Notes: generated from the letters alone by a model not told the origin. A DNA stretch of 64,000 nucleotides from HGM04593 sp045657945 (GCA_045657945.1 JAZOUB010000045.1:99278-163277), one strand, 5' to 3'; shown: positions 23,448 to 32,394, counted from the first letter of the stretch. A program made the numbers and translations.

Positions 23448-24278
23448 ATGAACAGACAGGAACTTATCAGACAAATCAAGGAGAAACGTTCATTCTTGTG
23501 CGTTGGTCTCGACAGTGACATCAAGAAATTGCCGGCACATCTGCTTGGTTGCGACGACCCAGTGTTCGAATTCAACAAGGCAATCATTGATGCTACAGCA
23601 CAATACACTGTTGCCTACAAGCCAAACCTCGCATTCTACGAGGCCGGTGGCGTAAAGGGTTGGATCAGTTTTGAGAAGACTGTAAATTATATTAAGGAGA
23701 ACTACCCCGAAATCTTCATCGTCGCTGATGCTAAGCGTGGCGATATTGGCAATACATCATCGCTCTATGCGCGTTCTTTCTTTGAGGAGATGAAGGTTGA
23801 CTCTATCACTGTTGCTCCATACATGGGCGAGGACAGTGTAAAGCCATTCCTTGCATACGAGGGCAGCTGGGTAATTGTTCTTGCTCTTACATCAAACCCG
23901 GGCTCACACGACTTCCAGTTGACAAAGGACGAGAATGGTACAATGCTGTTCGAGAAGGTTCTTGCTACATCAAAGAACTGGGGTAGCGACGAGAACATGA
24001 TGTATGTTGTTGGTGCGACACAGGGCAAGTCTTTCGAGAATGTGCGTAACATTGTTCCAACACACTTCTTGCTTGTTCCGGGCGTTGGTGCTCAGGGTGG
24101 TTCACTCGAGGAGGTGTGCAAGTATGGCATGAACGACGACTGTGGTCTCCTTGTAAATGCAAGCCGTGCAATCATCTTTGCCGACAACAGCGAGAATTTT
24201 GCAGCAGTTGCAGCAGAGAAGGCACATGATTACCAGCAGCAGATGGAGAAAGAGCTCAAACTGAAAAACATTATCTAA
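23448..24278 (+). CDS. pyrF: Orotidine 5'-phosphate decarboxylase
   Basis: Last step of UMP synthesis: decarboxylates OMP. It has 276 residues, the longer group-2 form. Seen: 'SFLCVGLDSDIKKLP', 'FNKAIIDATAQYTVAYKPNLAFYE', catalytic 'VADAKRGDIGNTSSLYA' (D-A-K-R-G-D), 'SITVAPYMGEDSV' and 'LVPGVGAQGGSLEEV'. It follows prfA by 19 bp and precedes lpxD by 18 bp. Confidence 0.96.
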   Translation: MNRQELIRQIKEKRSFLCVGLDSDIKKLPAHLLGCDDPVFEFNKAIIDATAQYTVAYKPNLAFYEAGGVKGWISFEKTVNYIKENYPEIFIVADAKRGDIGNTSSLYARSFFEEMKVDSITVAPYMGEDSVKPFLAYEGSWVIVLALTSNPGSHDFQLTKDENGTMLFEKVLATSKNWGSDENMMYVVGATQGKSFENVRNIVPTHFLLVPGVGAQGGSLEEVCKYGMNDDCGLLVNASRAIIFADNSENFAAVAAEKAHDYQQQMEKELKLKNII

Positions 24279-24296
24279 AACAAGAGGCACACAAAC

Positions 24297-25328
24297 ATGA
24301 AATTCACTGCAAAACAGATAGCATCGTTCATTAACGGTGAGGTTGTGGGCAATGAAAATGCCGAGGTATTTACCTTTGCCAAGATTGAAGAAGGTACACC
24401 CGGTGCTTTGTCGTTTCTGGCAAACCCCAAATATACCGATTATATATATAGTACAAAATCATCGGTTGTTCTTGTAAACCGCGACTTTGAGCCAAGCGGT
24501 GAGATTAAGGCTACACTCATCAAGGTAGATAATGCATACCAGAGCCTTGCAACACTCATGATGATGTACGAGGCAAGCAAGCCAAAGAAACAGGGCATCA
24601 GTTCGCTCGCATCAATTGCAGAAAGTGCAAAAATTGGCGAGAACTGCTACATTGCTCCTTTTGTTGTCATTGGTGAGAATTGTGAGATTGGAGACAACTG
24701 TCACATTCTGGACGGCGTTTCAATTGGCGACGGCGCCAAGGTGGGCAACAACTGCCTCCTCTATGCGCACGTCACCGTTTACCACGACTGCCGCATTGGC
24801 AACGACTGCATTCTGCACAGTGGATGCGTCATTGGCGCCGACGGTTTTGGTTTTGCACCTACAGCCGAGGGCTATAACAAGATTCCACAGACCGGTATTG
24901 TTGTAATTGAGGACAATGTAGAGATTGGTGCAAATACCTGTATTGACCGCGCTACAATGGGAACAACGACCATTCACAGTGGCGTAAAACTCGACAACCT
25001 TGTACAGATTGCACACAATGACGAGATTGGAAGCCACACCGCAATGGCTGCACAGGTGGGAGTTGCCGGTTCTACGAAGGTTGGACAATGGTGTATCTTT
25101 GGAGGACAGGCCGGAATTTCGGGACACTGCTCCATCGGCGACCGTACAACTGTTGGCCCACAGTGTGGAACAATCGGTAGTCTCAAAGGTGGAGAGACTG
25201 TACTTGGTTCTCCGGCAATAAACGCCAAGGAGTATATCCGTTTGTCGGCATACATGAAGAGGTTGCCAGCTATGGATAAGAAAATCAAGGAACTTACAAA
25301 GGAACTTGAAGCTTTGAAAAACAAATAA
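24297..25328 (+). CDS. lpxD: UDP-3-O-(3-hydroxyacyl)glucosamine N-acyltransferase
   Basis: Third step of lipid A synthesis: adds the second hydroxyacyl chain, from acyl-ACP, to the 2-amino group. It has 343 residues. The N-terminal uridine-binding domain is followed by the left-handed beta-helix of hexapeptide repeats from about residue 100 ('IGENCYIAPFVVIGENCEIGDNC'). Catalytic His is in 'VQIAHNDEIGSHT', with 'GADGFGFAPTAEGYNKIPQ' as the family signature. A C-terminal helix ('MDKKIKELTKELEALKN') closes the trimer. Next to the other two early lipid A genes. Confidence 0.96.
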   Translation: MKFTAKQIASFINGEVVGNENAEVFTFAKIEEGTPGALSFLANPKYTDYIYSTKSSVVLVNRDFEPSGEIKATLIKVDNAYQSLATLMMMYEASKPKKQGISSLASIAESAKIGENCYIAPFVVIGENCEIGDNCHILDGVSIGDGAKVGNNCLLYAHVTVYHDCRIGNDCILHSGCVIGADGFGFAPTAEGYNKIPQTGIVVIEDNVEIGANTCIDRATMGTTTIHSGVKLDNLVQIAHNDEIGSHTAMAAQVGVAGSTKVGQWCIFGGQAGISGHCSIGDRTTVGPQCGTIGSLKGGETVLGSPAINAKEYIRLSAYMKRLPAMDKKIKELTKELEALKNK

Positions 25329-25340
25329 AAACACAGTTCT

Positions 25341-26729
25341 ATGAACAAGCAGAAGACACTGAACGGAAGTTTTTCCCTCTACGGCAAGGGGTTGCACACA
25401 GGCTTGAGCCTGACAGTGACCTTCAACCCAGCCCCTGAGAATTATGGATACAAGATACAACGCATAGACCTTCCCGGCGAGCCGATAATTGATGCAATTG
25501 CCGAGAATGTGACAGAGACAACACGTGGCACAGTACTCACAAGAGGCGAGGCACGTGTCAGCACAGTAGAGCATGCCATGGCAGCCCTCTTTGCATTAGG
25601 TATCGACAACTGCCTTATGCAGGTCAACGGCCCAGAGTTCCCTATTCTCGATGGTAGCGCCATACATTATGTCGAAAACATTGAGCGAGTGGGAGTAAAG
25701 GAACAGAATGCCGAGAAGGATGTCTTTGTAATAAAGTCAAAAATTGAGATCAGGGACGACAAGACCGGCAGCTCAATCATTATCCTGCCCGACGAGAAGT
25801 TCAGTCTTAATGTCCTTGTACATTATGACAGCGACCTGCTCTTTAATCAGTATGCGACATTGGAGGACATGGATGACTTCAAGGACGAGATTGCATCTAG
25901 CCGTACATTCGTATTCGTACGCGAATTGGAAGCGTTGCTGAACCTTGGTCTTGTCAAGGGCGGTGACCTTGACAATGCAATTGTAATCTACGAGCGCGAA
26001 ATGCCTCAGGATAAATATGACCAGCTCACTGACATTCTTGGTGTTCCACGCATGGATGCAAAGAAACTCGGTTACCTGAACCACAAGCCACTTGTGTGGA
26101 ATAATGAGCCGGCACGCCACAAGCTACTTGACATCATTGGTGACCTTGCCCTCATTGGCAAGCCACTGCAGGGACGCATCATTGCGACATGTCCCGGACA
26201 CACAATCAACAACAAGTTCGCACGCGCTATGCGCAAGGTGATACGCGAGCATCAGATTCAGGCACCGGTATATGACCCGAACCGCGAACCGGTTATGGAC
26301 ATCAAGCAGATAAAGAACCTGCTACCCCACCGCATCCCAATGCTGTTCGTTGACAAGATTACCGAGATAGGCTCAGACTTCATCGTTGGTACAAAGAATG
26401 TATCAATGAACGAGCCTTATTTTGCAGGTCACTTCCCAGATGAGCCAATCATGCCGGGTGTGCTGCTTGTCGAGGCAATGTCACAGGTTGGCGCCCTCTT
26501 TGTATTGAGCCAGGTTGATGACCCAAAGAAATACTCGACATACTTTGTAAAGATTGACAAGATTACATTCCACAAGAAAGTGGTTCCAGGCGATACCCTT
26601 GTATTCAAGGTTGAGCAGGTTGCACCACTCCGCCACAGCCTGTCAGTGATGAAAGGATATGTATTTGTTGGCGAAAAACTGGTTGCCGAGGCTCTCTTTA
26701 CAGGACAAATAACAAAGAATAAGGAATAA
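25341..26729 (+). CDS. lpxC-fabZ: Bifunctional UDP-3-O-acyl-GlcNAc deacetylase / 3-hydroxyacyl-ACP dehydratase
   Basis: Fusion of LpxC, the committed Zn-dependent deacetylase of lipid A synthesis, with FabZ of fatty acid elongation, the form usual in Bacteroidota. LpxC part, about 1-305: 'GLHTGLSLTVTFNPAPENYGY', 'VSTVEHAMAALFALGIDNC' (Zn His) and 'ARHKLLDIIGDLALIGKPLQGRI' (Zn His and Asp). FabZ part, about 320-462: 'IKNLLPHRIPMLFVDKI', 'YFAGHFPDEPIMPGVLLVEAMSQ' with the catalytic His and Glu. The fusion couples the shared 3-hydroxyacyl-ACP pool with lipid A output. Lies between lpxD and lpxA. Confidence 0.97.
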   Translation: MNKQKTLNGSFSLYGKGLHTGLSLTVTFNPAPENYGYKIQRIDLPGEPIIDAIAENVTETTRGTVLTRGEARVSTVEHAMAALFALGIDNCLMQVNGPEFPILDGSAIHYVENIERVGVKEQNAEKDVFVIKSKIEIRDDKTGSSIIILPDEKFSLNVLVHYDSDLLFNQYATLEDMDDFKDEIASSRTFVFVRELEALLNLGLVKGGDLDNAIVIYEREMPQDKYDQLTDILGVPRMDAKKLGYLNHKPLVWNNEPARHKLLDIIGDLALIGKPLQGRIIATCPGHTINNKFARAMRKVIREHQIQAPVYDPNREPVMDIKQIKNLLPHRIPMLFVDKITEIGSDFIVGTKNVSMNEPYFAGHFPDEPIMPGVLLVEAMSQVGALFVLSQVDDPKKYSTYFVKIDKITFHKKVVPGDTLVFKVEQVAPLRHSLSVMKGYVFVGEKLVAEALFTGQITKNKE

Positions 26730-26747
26730 TAAAAAGCATATAGAATC

Positions 26748-27515
26748 ATGATCAGTCCACTATCACACATACATCCCGGTGCAAAAATTGGAGAGAATTG
26801 CACCATTGAGCCATTTGTATATATTGAGGACAATGTCGTAATTGGCAACAACTGCCACATCATGGCGCACGCATCTGTTTTGAGCGGAACCAGAATGGGC
26901 AACAACAACCGTGTGTTCCATGGTGCTGTTATCGGCGGTATTCCACAGGATCTGAAGTTTGTTGGCGAGGATACCACACTTGTGATTGGCGACAACAATA
27001 CTATACGTGAAAACGTTACTCTTAATCGCGGCACTGCATCAAAAGGCAAGACAGTTGTTGGCAACAATAATCTATTGATGGAGAACTGCCATGTGGGACA
27101 CGACAGCGTAGTTGGCAACAACTGTATCCTGGGCAACTCTTCAAAGATTGCCGGAGAGGTTGTCATTGATGATTTTGCAATACTCAGTGCATGTACACTT
27201 GTACACCAGTTCAGCCATTTGGGTTGTCACATCATGGTACAGGGCGGTAGCAAAGTCAGCATGGATATTCCTCCATACGTCATTGCAGCGCGTGATCCTT
27301 TGCACTACTGTGGCGAAAACATTGTAGGCTTGCGTCGCCGCGGTTTCTCGAACGAGGCTATCAGAAACATTCACGAGACATACCGTCTGCTCTATGAGGG
27401 AACTGTGTCTGCAGGTCTTGCAAAGATTAAGGAAACAATGCCGATGACTCCCGAAGTCCTTGAGATATTGGATTTTGTGGAAAAGAAGTCGGAAAGAGGT
27501 ATTATTAAAAAATAA
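26748..27515 (+). CDS. lpxA: Acyl-ACP--UDP-N-acetylglucosamine O-acyltransferase
   Basis: First step of lipid A synthesis: moves a hydroxyacyl chain to the 3-OH of UDP-GlcNAc. It has 255 residues. Hexapeptide beta-helix from the N-terminus ('HIHPGAKIGENCTIEPFVYIEDNVVIGNNC'). Catalytic His lies in 'NCHVGHDSVVGNNC', and 'VHQFSHLGCHIMVQGGSKVSMDIPPYVIA' is diagnostic. The C-terminal helical part ends 'KSERGIIKK'. Spaced 19 bp after lpxC-fabZ. Confidence 0.97.
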   Translation: MISPLSHIHPGAKIGENCTIEPFVYIEDNVVIGNNCHIMAHASVLSGTRMGNNNRVFHGAVIGGIPQDLKFVGEDTTLVIGDNNTIRENVTLNRGTASKGKTVVGNNNLLMENCHVGHDSVVGNNCILGNSSKIAGEVVIDDFAILSACTLVHQFSHLGCHIMVQGGSKVSMDIPPYVIAARDPLHYCGENIVGLRRRGFSNEAIRNIHETYRLLYEGTVSAGLAKIKETMPMTPEVLEILDFVEKKSERGIIKK

Positions 27516-27524
27516 AGTACAACT

Positions 27525-28094
27525 ATGGTATATAAGTTCAGACTATTATCCGATGAGGTTGAGGACTTCAGAAGAGACATTGAAATTGATTCAGATGCCA
27601 CATTCCTTGACCTTCACAACGCCATTCTCGAATCTGTGAACTACCCCGACGACCAGATGACATCATTCTTCATCTGCAACGACAATTGGGTGAAACTTGT
27701 GGAGATTACACGTGAGGATATGGGTGGAATGTCCGAGGACGAGAACAATATTATGGCAGAGACTGTAATTGGCGATGTCATTGAGGACGAGAAGCAGAGA
27801 CTTGTCTATGTATTCGACCCACTTGGCGACCGTGTATTCTACATGGAACTTAGCAAGATTGAGTTCGGCAAGGACATTGACAAGGCTGTTTGTGTAAAAT
27901 CAACCGGCAATGCTCCCGAGCAGACTCTCAATTTTGACGAACTGATGAAGAAATCACCTATTGCAACAGGCGACTCTGATGAATTCAACGAGGATTTCTA
28001 CGGCAGCGACAGCTATGACGAGGATGACCTAGACCCTGATGGTTACGGTATTGGCGACATTGCAGACATCAGTTCTATCGACGACATCTATTAA
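27525..28094 (+). CDS. Plasmid pRiA4b ORF-3-like domain protein with acidic tail
   Basis: A 189-residue cytosolic protein. The first ~125 residues fit the pRiA4b ORF-3-like (IS1096 TnpR-like) fold: 'YKFRLLSDEVEDFRRDIEIDSDATFLDLHNAILESVNYPDDQMTSFF', and 'RLVYVFDPLGDRVFYMEL'. The rest is very acidic (E-D-F-Y-G-S-D-S-Y-D-E-D-D-L-D-P-D-G-Y-G) and probably disordered. It follows lpxA by 9 bp. The family name comes from a plasmid and a transposon, but here it is a chromosomal passenger of a lipid A block; its role is unknown. Confidence 0.85.
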   Translation: MVYKFRLLSDEVEDFRRDIEIDSDATFLDLHNAILESVNYPDDQMTSFFICNDNWVKLVEITREDMGGMSEDENNIMAETVIGDVIEDEKQRLVYVFDPLGDRVFYMELSKIEFGKDIDKAVCVKSTGNAPEQTLNFDELMKKSPIATGDSDEFNEDFYGSDSYDEDDLDPDGYGIGDIADISSIDDIY

Positions 28095-28118
28095 AAACAT
28101 AATCTGAATATAATATAT

Positions 28119-28148
28119 AACTCCTCACCTCATAAGAGGTGAGGAGTT
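28119..28148 (+). terminator. Hairpin between the pRiA4b-like gene and miaA
   Basis: AACTCCTCACCTC (28119-28131), ATAA loop, GAGGTGAGGAGTT (28136-28148): a perfect 13-bp stem without a following T run. May cut down readthrough into miaA. Confidence 0.7.
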
Positions 28149-28178
28149 ATAATGTGATAAACTGAATCCAAAATAACA

Positions 28179-29075
28179 ATGAATAATCTTGTTGTACTTA
28201 TTGGTCCTACCGCAGTTGGCAAGACTGCTACAAGTTTTGCCGTTGCCGAGCATTTTGGATGCCCCATCATCTCGGCCGATTCGCGTCAGATGTACCGTGG
28301 CATGGAGATAGGTACTGCAATGCCCACAAAAGAGGAACTTGGCCTGCACAAACACTATTTTGTGGGGCAGCTTGAACCTGGCGACTATTATAGCGCTGCA
28401 CGCTACGAGACCAATGTATTGGAGTTGCTCGAGAGTGAGTTCCCCCACCACCCCACGATGCTGCTCACCGGTGGTTCAATGATGTACATTGATGCCGTAT
28501 GCTACGGAATTGACGACATCCCCACTGTTGACGAGGAGACACGTGCAATGGTCATTGACAAATACAACAAGGAGGGATTGGAAAGCCTTGCAGCAGAGTT
28601 GCGTCTGCTCGACCCCGAATACTACAACGAGGCGGACATCAAGAACCCCAAACGTGTGATGCACGCGCTGGAGATATGCTACATGACAGGTAAGAAGTAC
28701 AGTTCGTTCCGCACCCGCACAAAGAAGCAGCGCCCGTTCAACATAATAAAGATTGGACTGCGCCGCAGCCGCGAAGAGTTGTACGAGCGCATCAACCGCC
28801 GCGTCGATATGATGATTGAGCAGGGACTTGTCGAGGAGGTAAAGCAGTTCGTACACCTCAAGGAGCATAACTCATTGAACACTGTAGGCTACAAGGAGAT
28901 ATTCAAATACCTCGACGGCGAGTGGACACTCGATTTTGCCATTGAAAAGATAAAGCAGAACACGCGTATATACTCACGCAAGCAAGTAACATGGTATCAG
29001 AAGGATGAGGAAATAACCTGGTACCACCCGGATGATATTGAAGGCATACTCAAGCATATAGAGGAGAAAATCTAA
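28179..29075 (+). CDS. miaA: tRNA dimethylallyltransferase
   Basis: Adds a dimethylallyl group to N6 of A37 in tRNAs that read UNN codons. It has 298 residues. P-loop 'IGPTAVGKTATS' (about 7-18), 'SADSRQMYRGMEIGTAMPT' (substrate Asp), 'LLTGGSMMYIDAV', 'RVMHALEICYMTGKKYSSF', and 'NTVGYKEIFKYLDGE' near the end, all family signatures. Last gene of the plus-strand block. Its final codons and stop form the left arm of a bidirectional terminator. Confidence 0.97.
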   Translation: MNNLVVLIGPTAVGKTATSFAVAEHFGCPIISADSRQMYRGMEIGTAMPTKEELGLHKHYFVGQLEPGDYYSAARYETNVLELLESEFPHHPTMLLTGGSMMYIDAVCYGIDDIPTVDEETRAMVIDKYNKEGLESLAAELRLLDPEYYNEADIKNPKRVMHALEICYMTGKKYSSFRTRTKKQRPFNIIKIGLRRSREELYERINRRVDMMIEQGLVEEVKQFVHLKEHNSLNTVGYKEIFKYLDGEWTLDFAIEKIKQNTRIYSRKQVTWYQKDEEITWYHPDDIEGILKHIEEKI

Positions 29076-29096
29076 GATTTTCTCCTCTATTCTTTA
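29060..29096. terminator. Bidirectional terminator overlapping the miaA stop
   Basis: AGAGGAGAAAATC, TAA (the miaA stop as loop), GATTTTCTCCTCT, then ATTCTTT. It serves miaA and the convergent radical SAM gene, whose stop is at 29087, so the hairpin overlaps the ends of both coding regions. Confidence 0.85.
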
Positions 29097-30016
29097 TACA
29101 ATCTCCCTTGCCATGTCCCCCGTTGTCTCATACGCGCCTTCACCTTGTCCACCAGTTCGTGGTTCTTTATACCCCAATCGGGGGCAATAAGCAGTTCCTT
29201 TGGCGACTGCGATGCAAAACGCTCAAGTACCAGATTCGGATTAAGGCGTTCAATGTAATCCACAACTGTCTCAATATAATCCTCCATTGCAAAAAGATGG
29301 AAATCGGCAGGAGCTTCCATATACTCCAGAGCCATACGGGTCCCCTTTACAATCTGTAACTGATGAAGTTTCAATGTAGTAAGCGGCAAGCGTGAGAGTT
29401 CGGTTGCCTGTTGCATCAGATCCTCGCGATGCTCGCCAGGCAAACCCAGAATAATGTGCGCTCCAACAGGGATACCGGCGTTTGCAGTACGTACCACTGC
29501 ATCCACAGCGCAAGCATAGTCATGGCCACGGTTAATGCGCATGAGTGTAGCATCACTTGTACTCTCAATACCATACTCTACAAGAACAAATGTAGTTTTG
29601 CTCAACTCTGCGAGATACCTCAGCAATTCTTCGGGCATGCAATCGGGGCGTGTGCCAATGACTATGCCCACACAGCCATCAACGGCTAAAGCTTCACTGT
29701 AGCGTTTTTTGAGAACATCAAGCGACTCGTATGTATTTGTATATGCCTGGAAATAGGCAAGGTATTTCATCTCGGGGTATTTATGCTCAAAGAATGAGAT
29801 GCCCTCCTGCATCTGCTCGACAACAGAACGGTGACGGTGGCAATAAGCAGGATTGAATGTCTGGTTGTTGCAATAGGTGCAACCGCCCACTCCCACCTTG
29901 CCGTCGCGGTTGGGACAGGTAAAGCCTGCGTCAATGGTAATCTTTTGTACCTTGCAGCCAAAGATGCCACGCAGATAGCTGCCGAATTCGTTATATAAAA
30001 AAGTATCCTCGCGCAT
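29087..30016 (-). CDS. TIGR01212-type radical SAM protein (YhcC-like)
   Basis: Radical S-adenosylmethionine enzyme of 309 residues, of the YhcC group with an unproven reaction. Seen: 'ITIDAGFTCPNRDGKVGVGGCTYCNN', giving the cluster cysteines in the spacing C-x11-C-x2-C peculiar to this group, 'LAYFQAYTNTY', 'GTRPDCMPEELL', 'VEYGIESTSDATLMRINRGHDY' and 'GAHIILGLPGE'. The start is placed at 30016, because -7-like boxes (AATCTTTG, TATCTTCG) lie 6-16 bp upstream; an earlier ATG at 30100 would precede the promoter. The message is thus almost leaderless. Confidence 0.92.
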   Translation of the reverse strand: MREDTFLYNEFGSYLRGIFGCKVQKITIDAGFTCPNRDGKVGVGGCTYCNNQTFNPAYCHRHRSVVEQMQEGISFFEHKYPEMKYLAYFQAYTNTYESLDVLKKRYSEALAVDGCVGIVIGTRPDCMPEELLRYLAELSKTTFVLVEYGIESTSDATLMRINRGHDYACAVDAVVRTANAGIPVGAHIILGLPGEHREDLMQQATELSRLPLTTLKLHQLQIVKGTRMALEYMEAPADFHLFAMEDYIETVVDYIERLNPNLVLERFASQSPKELLIAPDWGIKNHELVDKVKARMRQRGTWQGRLYKE

Positions 30017-30112
30017 AATGTGCGAAGATACAAAGATTGTGCGGATAAAGAAACAACCGCCATACTCTTTTTGCAAGCTATTCTGGCGCACAGCAAACAT
30101 AGCTCTTCGCAG

Positions 30113-30160
30113 GTGTCATATCGACCGTATGGGAGACGTGTTGTTGAGGGCTTGCCCGAA
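30113..30160. repeat. Intergenic repeat left of the second leucine-rich repeat gene
   Basis: Contains TGTCATATCGACCGTATGGGAGA, related to 63418-63443, and GACGTGTTGTTGAGGGCT, repeated at 33174-33202 on the other side of the leucine-rich repeat gene. Includes the small hairpin GGGCTTGCCC. Confidence 0.5.
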
Positions 30161-30237
30161 AAAATCTCAAAATAATGTAAAGGAGAATTTCGGGCATAGC
30201 GAAGAATATACATATTTTCACATAATACAACAATATA

Positions 30238-30268
30238 TTGTTCCAATTAACGATTATTGCTAAATTTG
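30238..30268 (+). promoter_or_regulatory. Promoter of the second leucine-rich repeat gene
   Basis: TTG (30238-30240), 20 bp, TAAATTTG (30261-30268), 37 bp before the ATG at 30306. Confidence 0.7.
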
Positions 30269-30305
30269 TATTTTAAAATAATAGACAAACACAATTATTA
30301 TCTAT

Positions 30306-32357
30306 ATGAAAACAATCAAACACCTATTCACAGTCTTGTTAATGTTATGCGCAACTACAGTGGCAACAGCCCACGACTTTGAGGCGGGTGGTATTTATTA
30401 CAACATTTTGTCCGAGGAGAACAAGACTGTCGAGGTTACTGATTCTTCTTATGGTGACGAATACACCGGAAGTGTGGTAATCCCGGAAAGTGTCACTTAC
30501 AATGGTACAACCTACAGCGTTACAAGCATTGGATTTCGTGCGTTCGTAGATTGCACCGGGCTTACAAGCATTACAATCCCCAACAGCGTTACAAGCATTG
30601 GGAATTCAGCGTTCAGTGGTTGTACCGGGCTTACAAGCATTACAATCCCTAACAGCGTAACAAGCATTGGAGGTTCTGCGTTCAGTGGTACTGCTTGGTA
30701 TGATTACAAACCTAATGGTGTAGTATATGCAGGAAAAGTGCTTTATAAATATAAAGGAACAATGCCTTCAAACACATCAATTACTATAATGGATGGTACT
30801 TTGGGTATTGTGGGTGGTGCGTTCAAAGGATGCGACGGGCTTACAAGCATTACAATCCCTAACAGCGTAACAAGCATTGGAACACATGCGTTCTATAATT
30901 GCTGGAGACTTACAAGCCTTGTAATCCCCAACAGCGTTACAAGCATTGGAACTTGGGCGTTCTATCGTTGCTCCGGCCTTACAAGCGTTGAAATCCCCAA
31001 CAGCGTTACAAGCATTGGAGAGGAAGCGTTCGAAAGTTGCACCGGGCTTAAAGAAGTTCACATAAGTGACCTTGTTGCTTGGTGTGGTATTGATTTTGGC
31101 AGTGCATATGCCAATCCATTGTACTATGCAAAGAACTTGTATTTGAATGGTGAATTGTTGACCGAACTTTCTATCCCTGCCGAGGTTGCAGAGGTGAAGG
31201 ATTATGCTTTCTACAATTGCGATGGTGTTACAAACATTGATATTATTGATGGAGTAAAAAGTATTGGAGGGGGGGCATTCTGTGGTTGCTCCGGCCTTAC
31301 AAGCGTTCTAATTGGTAACAGCGTTACAAGCATTGGTTCTTCCGCGTTCTCTGGTTGCACCGGGCTTACAAGCATTGAAATCCCCAACAGCGTTACAAGC
31401 ATTGGAACACATGCGTTCAGTTTTTGCACCGGGCTTACAAGCATTACAATTCCTAACAGCGTAACAAGCATTGGAACTTGGGCGTTCTATAATTGCTACG
31501 ACCTTAAAAGTATTGAAATCCCGAACAGCGTTACAAGTATCGGTGATTATGCGTTCAATAATTGCACTGGGCTTACAAGCATTACAATACCAAACAGCGT
31601 AACAAGCATTGGAAATTATGCGTTCTATAATTGCTGGAGACTTACAAGCCTTGTAATCCCTAACAGCGTTACAAGCATTGGAAATTATGCGTTCTATGAA
31701 TGCTCCGGCCTTACAAGCATTACAATCCCCAACAGCGTTACAAGCATTGGAAGTTCTGCGTTCTATCGTTGCTCCGGCCTTACAAGCGTTGAAATCCCCA
31801 ACAGCGTTACAAGCATTGGAGAGGAAGCGTTCAGATATTGCTCCGGGCTTAAAAGCATTGAAATCCCTAACAGCGTTACAAGCATTGGAGGTGGTGCGTT
31901 CTATCGTTGCTCCGGACTTACAAGCGTTGAAATCCCCAACAGCGTTACAAGCATTGGAGAGGAAACGTTCGAAAGTTGCACCGGGCTTACAAGCATTAAA
32001 ATACCTAACAGCGTTACAAGCATTGGTTCTTCCGCGTTCTCTGATTGCATCGGCCTTACAAGCATAACCTCTTTAATTCCTGCCGAAAGTCTATTTGCTA
32101 TCAACTCATACGTGTTCAACAAGATAGACAAGACTGTTTGTACCCTTTATGTACCTGTCGGTACAAAGGAGACATACGCATCAACTGAGGGTTGGAAAGA
32201 TTTTGTGAATATTGTAGAGAAGGATTTCACCGGAATAGACGAGGTGAAAGGTGAGAACGGAAAGGTGAAAACTATCTACGACCTTAACGGCCGAGGAGTT
32301 GAGAACCCGTCAAGCGGTATTTACATCATCAACGGTAAGAAAGTTTTGGTGAAGTAA
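30306..32357 (+). CDS. BspA-like leucine-rich repeat secreted protein (copy 2)
   Basis: A 683-residue exported protein, paralogue of the one at 4681-7068. Signal peptide 'MKTIKHLFTVLLMLCATTVATA' then 'HDFEAGGIYYNIL'. About 19 LRR_5 repeats of 23 residues (I-P-N-S-V-T-S-I-G core), one 'GTAWYDYKPNGVVYAGKVLY' insert as in copy 1, and one unrelated break ('LVAWCGIDFGSAYANPLYYAKNLYLNGELL'). The end 'IYDLNGRGVENPSSGIYII' + N-G-K-K-V-L-V-K resembles type IX sorting tails. The repeats are near-identical at DNA level (AACAGCGTTACAAGCATTGG), so repeat number can change by slippage or recombination. Probably a surface adhesin (inference). Confidence 0.93.
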   Translation: MKTIKHLFTVLLMLCATTVATAHDFEAGGIYYNILSEENKTVEVTDSSYGDEYTGSVVIPESVTYNGTTYSVTSIGFRAFVDCTGLTSITIPNSVTSIGNSAFSGCTGLTSITIPNSVTSIGGSAFSGTAWYDYKPNGVVYAGKVLYKYKGTMPSNTSITIMDGTLGIVGGAFKGCDGLTSITIPNSVTSIGTHAFYNCWRLTSLVIPNSVTSIGTWAFYRCSGLTSVEIPNSVTSIGEEAFESCTGLKEVHISDLVAWCGIDFGSAYANPLYYAKNLYLNGELLTELSIPAEVAEVKDYAFYNCDGVTNIDIIDGVKSIGGGAFCGCSGLTSVLIGNSVTSIGSSAFSGCTGLTSIEIPNSVTSIGTHAFSFCTGLTSITIPNSVTSIGTWAFYNCYDLKSIEIPNSVTSIGDYAFNNCTGLTSITIPNSVTSIGNYAFYNCWRLTSLVIPNSVTSIGNYAFYECSGLTSITIPNSVTSIGSSAFYRCSGLTSVEIPNSVTSIGEEAFRYCSGLKSIEIPNSVTSIGGGAFYRCSGLTSVEIPNSVTSIGEETFESCTGLTSIKIPNSVTSIGSSAFSDCIGLTSITSLIPAESLFAINSYVFNKIDKTVCTLYVPVGTKETYASTEGWKDFVNIVEKDFTGIDEVKGENGKVKTIYDLNGRGVENPSSGIYIINGKKVLVK

Positions 32358-32368
32358 TTGTACAATAC

Positions 32369-32394
32369 AGGGGCAGACACACCGGTCTGCCCCT
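32369..32394 (+). terminator. Hairpin 1 after the second leucine-rich repeat gene
   Basis: AGGGGCAGAC, 6-nt loop, GTCTGCCCCT. First of two stacked hairpins; no T run directly follows. Confidence 0.6.

Noticed and set aside
27525..28094. Transposon or plasmid insertion, from the pRiA4b/IS1096 name of the domain
   Set aside because: No transposase, no inverted ends, and tight operon spacing with lpxA; the name is historical.
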